Below are positions 25,509 through 33,311 of a DNA stretch of 64,000 bases, in pieces (within the stretch, counting starts at the first letter, position 1; each line of letters opens with the position of its first letter). The stretch covers positions 124,001-188,000 of the forward strand of contig NZ_JBHSAB010000023.1 of NCBI RefSeq assembly GCF_042649825.1, in the 5' to 3' direction. The position numbers and the translations under genes were made by a program. The notes under the pieces were generated by a model. That model saw only the letters and a list, made by a program, of their open reading frames with translations. It searched no databases and was not told the origin of the DNA. This DNA comes from Legionella_C dresdenensis (GTDB taxonomy: Bacteria; Pseudomonadota; Gammaproteobacteria; Legionellales; Legionellaceae).

Positions 25509-26582
25509 ATGCAAAGTAAAGAGGAAAAGGCTGGGTTGCGGACTGATCAACAGCCCTCGTTTCGAGGTAAACTTCAAAGTACAGGAGGGCCGCCGCCGTC
25601 ACCTCGCACGGCGGCAAGCGCTGCTGTCAATGAGCAGCCTAAAATCGAATCGCCCTCACCCTCTCGCTTTGATCAGGGGCCTGCGATGCGAAGTAAACTT
25701 CAAAGTACAGGGGGACCGCCCCCCACTCCTCGCACGGCGGCAAGTTCCCCTGTCAAAGAGCAGCCTAAAATCGAATCGCCTTCACCCTCTCGCTTTGAGC
25801 AACAGCCTGCGGTACGAAGCAAGCTTGAAAGTACAGGAGGACCACCTCCATCTCCTCGCACGGCGGCAAGCTCCCCTGCCAAAGAGCAGCCTAAAATTGA
25901 ATCGCCTTCACCCTCTCGCTTTGAGCAACGGCCTGCGGCGCGAATCAAACTTGAAAGTACAGGCGGACCGCCTCCAACTCCTCGCACGGCAGCAAGCGCT
26001 CCTGTCAAAGAACAGCCTAAAACCGAATCGCCTACAATTTCAAGCCCTGCGGCAAGCGCTCCTGTCCAAGAGCAGCCTAAAAGCGAATCGCCTCCACGCT
26101 CTCGCTTTGATGAATGGCCTAAAAGCGAATCAACTACAACCTCTCGCTTTGAGGAATATTCCGCGATGCGAGATAAATTTAAAAGTACAGAAGGATCGCC
26201 CCAATCTCCTGTTTCTGAGGCAAGTGCTCCCGTGATAGAGCAGCCTAAAAGCGAATCGCCTCCACCCTCTCGCTTTGAGGAACCGCCCTCGTCGCGAAGT
26301 AAATTTGAAAGTACAGGAGGACCGCCTCCATCCACTGACTCTGAGGCAAGCGCTCCTGCCAAAGAACAAGATCAAGCTATATTTATGGCGCCTCCCACAT
26401 CTTCTCTCCAAGTGGAAAAAGATCCTCTTACTGCAAAAAGTGATCACAAGGAATCTTTATTGGAAAAATTAGGAAATGCTCTAAGCAATTTTGTCAATGC
26501 AATTAAGAATCTTGTTACAAGTTGTGCTCAAAAAAATGAAGAGAAAGAAGAAAATAAACAGGATAAGGGGATGAATCCATGA
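25509..26582 (+). CDS. Disordered Pro/Ser-rich protein with 42-residue tandem repeats, possible effector
   Basis: The protein (about 357 residues from this ATG) is built of six copies of a 42-residue unit with core STGGPPPTPRTAAS and SPSPSRFEQ. At DNA level the period is exactly 126 bp between 25566, 25692, 25818 and 25944 and again between 26172 and 26298; the stretch between holds a shortened, reshuffled unit. The repeats are predicted disordered. The C terminus has an amphipathic helix (LLEKLGNALSNFVNAIKNLV) and a glutamate-rich tail (EEKEENKQDK), similar to the E-block found in some Dot/Icm substrates. The start is uncertain: ATG at 25509 follows a GGGGC motif, while ATG 25497 and TTG 25485 are in frame upstream. 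The function is unknown. The stop overlaps the next start (ATGA). Confidence 0.7.
   Translation: MQSKEEKAGLRTDQQPSFRGKLQSTGGPPPSPRTAASAAVNEQPKIESPSPSRFDQGPAMRSKLQSTGGPPPTPRTAASSPVKEQPKIESPSPSRFEQQPAVRSKLESTGGPPPSPRTAASSPAKEQPKIESPSPSRFEQRPAARIKLESTGGPPPTPRTAASAPVKEQPKTESPTISSPAASAPVQEQPKSESPPRSRFDEWPKSESTTTSRFEEYSAMRDKFKSTEGSPQSPVSEASAPVIEQPKSESPPPSRFEEPPSSRSKFESTGGPPPSTDSEASAPAKEQDQAIFMAPPTSSLQVEKDPLTAKSDHKESLLEKLGNALSNFVNAIKNLVTSCAQKNEEKEENKQDKGMNP
25566..26335 (+). repeat. 126-bp tandem repeat array inside the Pro/Ser-rich gene
   Basis: The unit beginning AGTAAACTTCAAAGTACAGG recurs at 25566, 25692, 25818, 25944, 26172 and 26298. The first four are strictly periodic at 126 bp. The array can expand or contract by slippage or recombination without changing the frame, because 126 is a multiple of three. 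Confidence 0.85.
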
Positions 26583-26950
26583 ATGCCAGTCATTACAACT
26601 CCTCCCATGCGGATAAATTAAATAATTTGCTACAGGCTTTAAAACCTGAGTTAGTACGATTAAACGGAATATTAAGAACAGCAAAAGATATTGAGAGTCC
26701 GTATAAAAATGGGCTTATGCATCTGGTTGCACTTACAAATATGCAATTCCAACTAGAAAAAAGACAGGATGTTGAGGGGTACGTCAATTTAATTATTGAA
26801 GAACTCCATGGAATTGTTATGCTTTTCAATCGAGTTGTAGAAGACGATGATTTCAGAGAGTTATATGAGAAACAAGGGATATTTACTGCTTTTTCTGAGA
26901 TCCAGAAAAATATTACTAAAATTATTGAACACAATGAAAACCAGATTTAA
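26579..26950 (+). CDS. Small hypothetical helical protein, translationally coupled
   Basis: This encodes a 123-residue, soluble, largely alpha-helical protein (LNNLLQALKPELVRLNGILR, and EIQKNITKIIEHNENQI at the end). Its ATG overlaps the TGA of the repeat protein gene (ATGA), so the two are almost certainly translated from one message, and a partnership such as chaperone and substrate is possible. The small size, the acidic middle (VVEDDDFRELYE) and the position directly after a candidate effector would fit a chaperone, but no family is recognised and this is inference only. It could equally be an unrelated hypothetical protein. Confidence 0.6.
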   Translation: MNASHYNSSHADKLNNLLQALKPELVRLNGILRTAKDIESPYKNGLMHLVALTNMQFQLEKRQDVEGYVNLIIEELHGIVMLFNRVVEDDDFRELYEKQGIFTAFSEIQKNITKIIEHNENQI

Positions 26951-26981
26951 TAACGTTAATACGCACTTTAGATAGAACTGG

Positions 26982-27010
26982 TTGTATTTTCTGAGTAGCT
27001 ATACTATAAA
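26982..27010 (+). promoter_or_regulatory. Candidate promoter at the head of the 27-35 kb gene run
   Basis: TTGTAT (26982-26987), a 17-base spacer and TATAAA (27005-27010) precede the ATG at 27038. The spacing is ideal and each hexamer matches consensus at four or five of six positions. It could drive the whole co-directional cluster. Confidence 0.5.
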
Positions 27011-27037
27011 TTATATAAGAAACAGGGAGTAACGACG

Positions 27038-27388
27038 ATGAGTGTATCAACTGAAAATACGTTAAACACATTGATAAATTCCATCGCGAATGATTCACCT
27101 GATGTGCTTACCATGTATCAAATATACAGAGAAGTTGCCATTAACAAAAATGTGCATGTATTAGCAAAGGCAGCTATTGATTTTAATAATGTCGAACTGC
27201 TGGAAGCCATTTTAACAGATTTTCCAATTAAAAATTGGGAATGGTTATTCAGTTATCAAACGTCTGCAGGAACTACAACATTAAGCTATTGTGAGATTCA
27301 TGGTTTGAGTGACGATATATATAACTTGTTAAAAGCCAATGGCGCGATGCTAATCCATGCGCCGCTTGCCGTACCGGATGAATCATGA
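27038..27388 (+). CDS. Small hypothetical protein with ankyrin-like helices
   Basis: This is a 116-residue protein with a clear GGGAG ribosome binding site before ATG. The pattern (HVLAKAAIDFNNVELLEAIL, then SYCEIHGLSDDIYNLLKANGA) resembles two degenerate ankyrin-type helix pairs, with the typical LLKANGA ending. There is no signal peptide and no catalytic motif. It is the first gene downstream of the candidate promoter at 26982 and is followed within 22 bases by the oxygenase gene. The function is unknown; a protein-binding role is a guess from the fold. Confidence 0.6.
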   Translation: MSVSTENTLNTLINSIANDSPDVLTMYQIYREVAINKNVHVLAKAAIDFNNVELLEAILTDFPIKNWEWLFSYQTSAGTTTLSYCEIHGLSDDIYNLLKANGAMLIHAPLAVPDES

Positions 27389-27410
27389 ATGTCATAAACT
27401 GGAAATAATC

Positions 27411-28682
27411 ATGATTAGTTTCAATTACCTCAAGGGAAAATTATTACATTATTTAGAGTATATTAAAAATAGTCATTTAATTTTAAAAACAACCGCTAGT
27501 CATTATCCTCAATCATTACATCCATGGTGCGGCGTTGAAAATATACATCTCCATCATTCCTTTGAGAAGCAGCGTCCTTCATTAATAAAAAAATATACTC
27601 GATTGAAAGGAGAGCTGGATAGAATAAAGCTATATGATGAAAGACAGTTATCCTATGATGATCATGTTTCCAGAATTAAAGTACAAGGCAAGTTACTTGA
27701 TACCGCAATGTTTATCCGCCCCACTCTATCAGAAACAGAATATGAAACTCTGGATTTGAATAAATTGCCGGATTGCTCTCAAAATTTACAAGATATTATT
27801 AATAAAAATCCCCAGTTGCATACAAAACCCGCACCATTTGACTATTCAGAAATGGAAAAAAAAGATAGCACGACTCTGCCAGTCTGTGTCGGATTGCCAG
27901 AAGAGCTGGGGAGTAATTATGTATTTAATGAATCACAGTTACTTACTGAAAACGTTTTACATTTACCGATAAAAATCAGTGCCGACAATGCAAGGGAATT
28001 ATTAAAAGAAGGAAGGGTGCTGGCACAGAGTCGAAATCCAATTGAATATGATAAAATTTATCTGCCAAAAGAATTAAAATATTTAATGCCCTTAATTAAA
28101 CATGCTTGTCAAATTGAAAGACAATGCAATCCTGAATTTATGAATCAATACTATATTTTCCTATCTGTCAGTCATTCAATTGTCCAACCTGGCACAATGC
28201 AACGACGTGGGGGGTGGCATATTGATGGCCATCAAGGGTATGAGCGTTTGCAAAAAAATGGCAAAAAGCTTCCTTGCGATAGACAATATTTAATTTCAAA
28301 TGTATTACCTACTGAGAGTATTCATTGTCGTTTCGACTTTAATAAGCTCCGTGAATATTGCAAAAAAAATTATTGCGATTTGGATTCAATTAATATGCAA
28401 GATGTAATTGAGCAACAAGCAAGCGCTTATGAAAGTAATGAAAATATTATGAGACTCCAGGAAAACCAACTAAATTTTCTCAATCCCTATATGGCCCATA
28501 GAGCGGTATGTAATCATACAGATAAACCGATAACAAGAACGTTTGCACGCATCTTATTTTCTACATTTACCCGAAATCGCCTGGGCGATTCAATTAATCC
28601 AATATTAGGACCTGTTTATCCATTAAAAATTAAAACAATTAAAGATATTCATGAAATTCCATCAGAAATCTATTTGAGTTGA
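27411..28682 (+). CDS. Putative Fe(II)/2-oxoglutarate-dependent oxygenase
   Basis: This encodes a 423-residue protein. The facial triad of a non-heme Fe(II)/2-oxoglutarate oxygenase is visible: H270 and D272 in GGWHIDGHQGYE and the distal H363 in NPYMAHRAVCN. R376 in ITRTFARI sits 13 residues further on, where the 2-oxoglutarate-binding arginine is expected. I do not recognise the subfamily, so the substrate is unknown. ATG at 27411 is chosen because GGA lies seven bases upstream; a longer frame from 27357 would overlap the previous gene. It is the first enzyme gene of the tightly packed cluster. The codon usage is AT-rich, unlike the flanking housekeeping genes. Confidence 0.7.
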   Translation: MISFNYLKGKLLHYLEYIKNSHLILKTTASHYPQSLHPWCGVENIHLHHSFEKQRPSLIKKYTRLKGELDRIKLYDERQLSYDDHVSRIKVQGKLLDTAMFIRPTLSETEYETLDLNKLPDCSQNLQDIINKNPQLHTKPAPFDYSEMEKKDSTTLPVCVGLPEELGSNYVFNESQLLTENVLHLPIKISADNARELLKEGRVLAQSRNPIEYDKIYLPKELKYLMPLIKHACQIERQCNPEFMNQYYIFLSVSHSIVQPGTMQRRGGWHIDGHQGYERLQKNGKKLPCDRQYLISNVLPTESIHCRFDFNKLREYCKKNYCDLDSINMQDVIEQQASAYESNENIMRLQENQLNFLNPYMAHRAVCNHTDKPITRTFARILFSTFTRNRLGDSINPILGPVYPLKIKTIKDIHEIPSEIYLS

Positions 28683-28684
28683 CT

Positions 28685-29479
28685 ATGTTTGGCAGAGCCA
28701 CGAAAGAACAAATAGATGAATTACTATTAACAAGTTATAGCGCCTGGGATGAATTTGTCTCTCATATCTGGGCTTCATTATTGTCGAATTGCAATCTGCC
28801 TCGGGATGGCGTTTTTGTCGAAATTGCTCCTGGAACATCCTCAAAAATTGCTCAGGCTTTAAAAAAAATCAACTTTAAAGGTCAAATTTATATTATAGAA
28901 CCGTATGAAAAAGCATTGAAATTAATTCTCGATAAATATCAGGAAATTTTGCCTGATGCCATAGTTCATCCAGTAAATCATTTACTAAATGATTGTTTTA
29001 AGCAGTTACCTAAATCTGTTGATTGTATAATCTCTCATCATCCTTTAGATGATATGATTATGGCAATGGATGGAAACCCTCAACTCTTTGAGAAACTATT
29101 TTCCTGGGTATCACAAAATAAATTAGAAGTTCATCAGAATTTTACTTTGCATTGGCAACAATTATCTGAACAGCCTGAGCGACTCCATGCTATTGAACGT
29201 AAAGTGATAAATCAGTGGCTTAATTTAATAAAGGAGACAGACCCTGGATGGTTGATGATTAGTCAGTATCCTAGTCTGGTACTGGAAACAGGGTGTACCA
29301 AAGCGCTTAATCAATGCGCACAAAATCTTTTGCAAAAATTAAAATCCCATCTTCAACATTCTCTCATTGAGGAGAAAATAGTTCAGAATATATTAAATGA
29401 GTATCCGAACTATAATTTTGATTTACTGGGCAATGAAGTGCTTAACTCTAAAAACTGGCTAATCTATTGCAAGCAATAG
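28685..29479 (+). CDS. Putative SAM-dependent methyltransferase
   Basis: This is a 264-residue soluble protein. VFVEIAPGTSSKIAQAL resembles motif I (the glycine-rich SAM-binding loop, here with APGTS) and IYIIEPYEKAL has the acidic residue expected at the end of strand 2. VDCIISHHPLDDMIMA sits where motif IV would be. This is a class I Rossmann methyltransferase pattern, but the catalytic identity and substrate cannot be assigned. The start is ATG at 28685, two bases after the oxygenase stop; a TTG at 28679 that overlaps the stop is an alternative. The tight spacing indicates co-translation. Confidence 0.6.
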   Translation: MFGRATKEQIDELLLTSYSAWDEFVSHIWASLLSNCNLPRDGVFVEIAPGTSSKIAQALKKINFKGQIYIIEPYEKALKLILDKYQEILPDAIVHPVNHLLNDCFKQLPKSVDCIISHHPLDDMIMAMDGNPQLFEKLFSWVSQNKLEVHQNFTLHWQQLSEQPERLHAIERKVINQWLNLIKETDPGWLMISQYPSLVLETGCTKALNQCAQNLLQKLKSHLQHSLIEEKIVQNILNEYPNYNFDLLGNEVLNSKNWLIYCKQ

Positions 29480-29516
29480 ATATACTTAAACGGACGTTTT
29501 TCCAGGATTAAACTAA

Positions 29517-30734
29517 ATGTCTAATACTGATAATCTTACTATTCATGAACTACCTGCTTATTGGTCTTTAAAATTAAATGAACCAAATTTATATAAAAAA
29601 ATTGTGAAACTTTTGCCTTCAATTAATGTTATTAATAATATTAATCCATTCCCTGCTCAAAAAAATGTGCGTGTTACTACTGAAAGCGATACCATTGTTC
29701 GTCCCTATCGTCATTTCAGATCATTTTATTATCCTGCCCAAGAGCTTAACCTGGATTATAAAGGATATATTGCCTTAAAGGGAACGGAGGTATTCGCTGA
29801 GAATATTGATGAGTTATTAAAAAAAATAAAAGCTGTTCATTCAATCTATTCCTGGTCAACCCGGAAATCTGGATTAGGTTTGCATAATAGCGATCACGCT
29901 TTGCTTCCTATGGCTGATCGCTATCTATTTGTAGAAAATAAAATTCCCTTACTCTATTTGCTATCCGAGGCAGTTGAGGAAGTCAATGCGGCTGTTAATT
30001 TACAAAAGGCTTATCTGGATTCCTACCAGACACTAGCCAGGATACCAATACCCTTGGCCATTTACAAAATACCAGAGGAATCTTTAAAAGCAGCCGATTC
30101 AATATTTAAAAATTTTTATGATGAAAAAAGATATAAACTGGTAAAAAATTTTATGGATGAGGGTATAGCTATACAGATATATTGGTATCCGAATGTTCCG
30201 AAAAGAGCAGCGCATATTGCATTTAGTACAGCCGCTTCCAATGCAGGGTTTCAAGAACGAATTGCTTATCTTTCTTCAATAATGGATATAGAAAAGTGTG
30301 TCGAAAATTGGATTTTACTTTTTTGTCGATTTTTGAATCTGGGCTTTATACCTGCAGATCCCATCCATGCCTGTAAAGGGTATTGTATTGATCCGGGGAA
30401 TTTGGTACTAGATGGTGGAATGGTCGATATGGGGAGTATACGGCATATTGATAGCTTTCATTATTCCGGCGAAATTCAATTTGCTTTAGAAAATTCGATA
30501 AAATTGCTTATTGAAAGTATTATGGCGCTTCTCATAGGCAAAGAGTCTATGTCATATGGGTTCAAATCGGTATTTCCTGATTTATCTCGACTTATTTATC
30601 AAAATATAGAGAAAAATATTAACATTGATAGTGAGTTGGGGCGGTTTATCCATCCTTATATAAAAAATTGGTGTTATTCAAAATATAATTACAAAGAAAT
30701 AATTGAAAAATTAACCAACTTCTTTGAGTTGTAA
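29517..30734 (+). CDS. Divergent protein-kinase-like/SelO-like protein
   Basis: This 405-residue protein is not recognised from overall sequence. Its C-terminal half has a pattern like the kinase fold: IPIPLAIYKI where the hinge strand would be, GIAIQIYWYPN as the next strand, and GYCIDPGNLVLDGGMVDMGS, which resembles a catalytic loop (D292, N295) followed by the metal-binding D-x-G (D304). The same order, with equivalents of these segments, is found in the 641-residue protein two genes downstream, where the resemblance to SelO is stronger. If correct, it would transfer AMP or phosphate to a protein or small molecule. There is an AGGAT ribosome binding site. The assignment is tentative. Confidence 0.45.
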   Translation: MSNTDNLTIHELPAYWSLKLNEPNLYKKIVKLLPSINVINNINPFPAQKNVRVTTESDTIVRPYRHFRSFYYPAQELNLDYKGYIALKGTEVFAENIDELLKKIKAVHSIYSWSTRKSGLGLHNSDHALLPMADRYLFVENKIPLLYLLSEAVEEVNAAVNLQKAYLDSYQTLARIPIPLAIYKIPEESLKAADSIFKNFYDEKRYKLVKNFMDEGIAIQIYWYPNVPKRAAHIAFSTAASNAGFQERIAYLSSIMDIEKCVENWILLFCRFLNLGFIPADPIHACKGYCIDPGNLVLDGGMVDMGSIRHIDSFHYSGEIQFALENSIKLLIESIMALLIGKESMSYGFKSVFPDLSRLIYQNIEKNINIDSELGRFIHPYIKNWCYSKYNYKEIIEKLTNFFEL

Positions 30735-30736
30735 TA

Positions 30737-31366
30737 ATGATGAAAAGCAAAATTGAACAAATTATTTCTTTCTGGTTCGGTGATTCATTTGAGGATGAAT
30801 TTCCTCCTCGTTCTGTTAGCGATAGATGGTATAGTTTCCATCCTGATCTGGATGCTATCATTAGAAAAAATTTTTTGAATGATATTGAAAAGGCTCTCGC
30901 TGGCCAATATGATGATTGGTCTACTACTTCAGAAGGCCGTTTAGCGCTTATTATTCTATTGGATCAATTTACAAGGCATGTTTACCGGAATACCGCTCAA
31001 GCTTTTGCAGGAGATGAGAAAGCGCTGTCGCTGGTGTATCAACCTTGTCACATGCCAATGGGAACTAATCTCTTGCTTTGTCAAAAAATGTTTTATTATG
31101 CGCCATTAGAGCATTCTGAAAAATTATGCGATCAAAAGCTTCATATAAGCATTTATGACGATTGGGTAGAAAAACTCCCCAAAAATGTCGTGTCTAAATT
31201 GCAGTATTACCTTAAGTGGGTTTATGTTCATTATGAGGTTATACATAAGTATGGACGTTTTCCATGGCGAAATGATCTTCTCGGGCGTGAAACAACCGCT
31301 GAAGAAATCGATTATCTGAAAACCGCTCCTGATTTTGGTCAAAACTATAAACGGCATACGTTATGA
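30737..31366 (+). CDS. DUF924 family protein
   Basis: This 209-residue protein matches the DUF924 (TPR-like helical) family: IISFWFGD at the start, a W-x-D-x-x-I region (DLDAIIRKNFLNDI), the characteristic GRLALIILLDQFTRHVYRNT followed by AFAGDEKAL, and a C-terminal GRFPWRND segment. Family members are widespread and their function is not established. The gene is two bases after the stop of the kinase-like gene, and its own end overlaps the next start (ATGA), so it is embedded between the two SelO-like genes. This arrangement is unusual for DUF924, which is usually monocistronic. Confidence 0.85.
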   Translation: MMKSKIEQIISFWFGDSFEDEFPPRSVSDRWYSFHPDLDAIIRKNFLNDIEKALAGQYDDWSTTSEGRLALIILLDQFTRHVYRNTAQAFAGDEKALSLVYQPCHMPMGTNLLLCQKMFYYAPLEHSEKLCDQKLHISIYDDWVEKLPKNVVSKLQYYLKWVYVHYEVIHKYGRFPWRNDLLGRETTAEEIDYLKTAPDFGQNYKRHTL

Positions 31367-33288
31367 AATTTTCAAAGGATTTTTTTTTCCAAACGCCAAC
31401 CCTGATTGAAACATTCGGAACCGACCTTTGTTTGAAGGTTCCCTTATATAAAAGAAAACATCAACTTAAACCCATTTATATTAATCAGGAATTATATAAA
31501 GAGTATATCTCACCGGCTCATGATAGTTATCTTGAAATGCAACAGGAAATGGCTTCTTTGTTTCAAATTACGCTATGTATTGAGTACGCGGAAAAACCAC
31601 TTGAGATTGTTGGACATGCTTATATTGACAGGCAGTCAGATCCAGGGAGTAACAATTTTCATCCAGGCTCAGGAAGATCTTGCTACCTGGGAAAACACTT
31701 TAATTTAAAAGGCGAGAAAACTCCATTTGCTCTAACACGAGATGGATTAATGAGTATTAATACTGGTATCTGGGAGGCTGTTGCATCAAATTCTCTCACA
31801 GACACAATGCCTTATCCTATTGCACCGGTATTAGCGATATTGGAGTGTAATCATTACTCTCCTGCTTATTTTGAGGGAGAGAATATTTTTTTGAAAAATG
31901 CCATTATAGTCCGGGTTAATAAATGCGCATCCATGGAAAGAGTTACACATGTGCACTATATGGGCAAAAAATTAGAAAAAAAGGAATTATTAAAAGCCGC
32001 CAGGGATATTGGTTCTATGGAAGGCGCCAAATTTATTGAGCGAATATTACATGGCATGTGGTCTGCTGGTAATATCTCATTGAATGGCTCATTTTTCGAT
32101 ATGGAAACATTTTGTTGTGTCAAAGGACGTCATCCCCAGTACAGCGCGATGGAATGGTATCGGAGTAATTATTTCGGATTTGAATATTTGGGACAGTTAA
32201 ATGTATTAAGAGCATTATGCAACAATAAATTGATTAATTTGGACTCGCTGGCATTTACGGATATTAACTATGAATTTAAAGAGGGTATGGCAACTAGCCT
32301 TATGAATGGATTTTTAAAGCTAATGGGATTTAATGCGAAAGAGATACCCGATTACTTTAAATATAAAATTAAATCGCTTATCAATTCGTTCTTATTATTA
32401 TCAAGAAAATTTTATTTAAACAAAGAAAGGCTTAAGACTTCAAACCCTAATTCATTATCGTGCTCTGTATATGATTTCTCAAAATTTTTTCGTTACTACC
32501 CGCTTGTAAAATCCAACATTATAGCTGAAAAACAGATGGAGGCATTTTTAACGCTGATTATATGCTCGAACCAGATTAACAATAATTACGATAATTATTT
32601 TAAACGTGAATATTCACGAAAAGAAGAAAAATACCTGAACAAATCAATATATAAAAAATTTTCACCCTATATTGCGAAACATAGCCAGGACAAAGACAGT
32701 GACGAAATCATAAAAAAATTTATAAGGGTTTATGATAAAGTTCATATGAAAATCATGAATAAATTAAATTTGGTTTATTCGGATGTTGAAGTAAAATCTT
32801 ACTATCTTAATGAAGATAGAAGATATTTATTTTCCAGCAACAAATACTCATATTATTTAAGCATAATTTCTGAAAAAAACATCAATGTACATTTTATTAT
32901 CAACCAATTAATTTTAGCTTGTTATAGAAACTTTACATATTTAATCAACAACAAAGTTCCAGTCAATATTCATGTATATCAAGAAGGATTTTCCTGTTGT
33001 CTAATGGATAAAATAGGCGGTTTTCAAATTCATCTTCATATTTTTAATGCCGATTTATTTAAATCGATAGATGAGAATAAAATATCGCTATACTTCAAAA
33101 ACAGGAAAATCAAGTTTAATCTAACTCATATAAGGGATATAAACTCAATTACACTAACAAGCGTGGGATTTAAAAATAAAGAGTTATTGTCTGATGACAA
33201 TTTTCATTTCCAGAAAGGCTCCCTTCTCGCTTTATACTATGAAGATGAGTTTGTAGAAATGCACTTACTCGATCCAGAATATTATTAA
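31363..33288 (+). CDS. SelO-like (pseudokinase-fold AMP transferase-like) protein with extra C-terminal domain
   Basis: This is a 641-residue protein. Residues about 100-250 line up by eye with SelO/YdiU: GSGRSCYLGKHFNLKGEKTP (SelO LGDGR...LKGAGLTPYS; K116), IWEAVASNSLTD and PIAPVLAILE (SelO ASEAMHYLGIPTTRALSIV), AIIVRVNKCASMERVTHVHY (SelO LMRVAPSHLRFGHFEHFYY), and GNISLNGSFFDMET with D246 (SelO NTDNMSLLGLTLDYG). SelO transfers AMP to proteins. The catalytic loop here is altered, so the activity is uncertain. Residues ~400-641 are AT-rich coding, Lys/Asn/Tyr-rich and unrecognised. The start overlaps the DUF924 stop. It could be an adenylylating enzyme of a modification cluster. Confidence 0.6.
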   Translation: MKFSKDFFFQTPTLIETFGTDLCLKVPLYKRKHQLKPIYINQELYKEYISPAHDSYLEMQQEMASLFQITLCIEYAEKPLEIVGHAYIDRQSDPGSNNFHPGSGRSCYLGKHFNLKGEKTPFALTRDGLMSINTGIWEAVASNSLTDTMPYPIAPVLAILECNHYSPAYFEGENIFLKNAIIVRVNKCASMERVTHVHYMGKKLEKKELLKAARDIGSMEGAKFIERILHGMWSAGNISLNGSFFDMETFCCVKGRHPQYSAMEWYRSNYFGFEYLGQLNVLRALCNNKLINLDSLAFTDINYEFKEGMATSLMNGFLKLMGFNAKEIPDYFKYKIKSLINSFLLLSRKFYLNKERLKTSNPNSLSCSVYDFSKFFRYYPLVKSNIIAEKQMEAFLTLIICSNQINNNYDNYFKREYSRKEEKYLNKSIYKKFSPYIAKHSQDKDSDEIIKKFIRVYDKVHMKIMNKLNLVYSDVEVKSYYLNEDRRYLFSSNKYSYYLSIISEKNINVHFIINQLILACYRNFTYLINNKVPVNIHVYQEGFSCCLMDKIGGFQIHLHIFNADLFKSIDENKISLYFKNRKIKFNLTHIRDINSITLTSVGFKNKELLSDDNFHFQKGSLLALYYEDEFVEMHLLDPEYY

Positions 33289-33311
33289 CACTTTAATGGC
33301 GGTGGAACATA

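Noticed and set aside
25630..26235. A 201-codon open frame on the plus strand in another phase of the repeat gene
   Set aside because: The same repeat array is read in another phase. It lacks a ribosome binding site and the meaningful C-terminal helix of the chosen frame.
25700..26362. A 220-codon open frame on the minus strand with Gly/Ser-rich repeats
   Set aside because: It is the antisense shadow of the 126-bp repeat array. It has no ribosome binding site, and the open length follows from the GC-rich third positions of the real gene.
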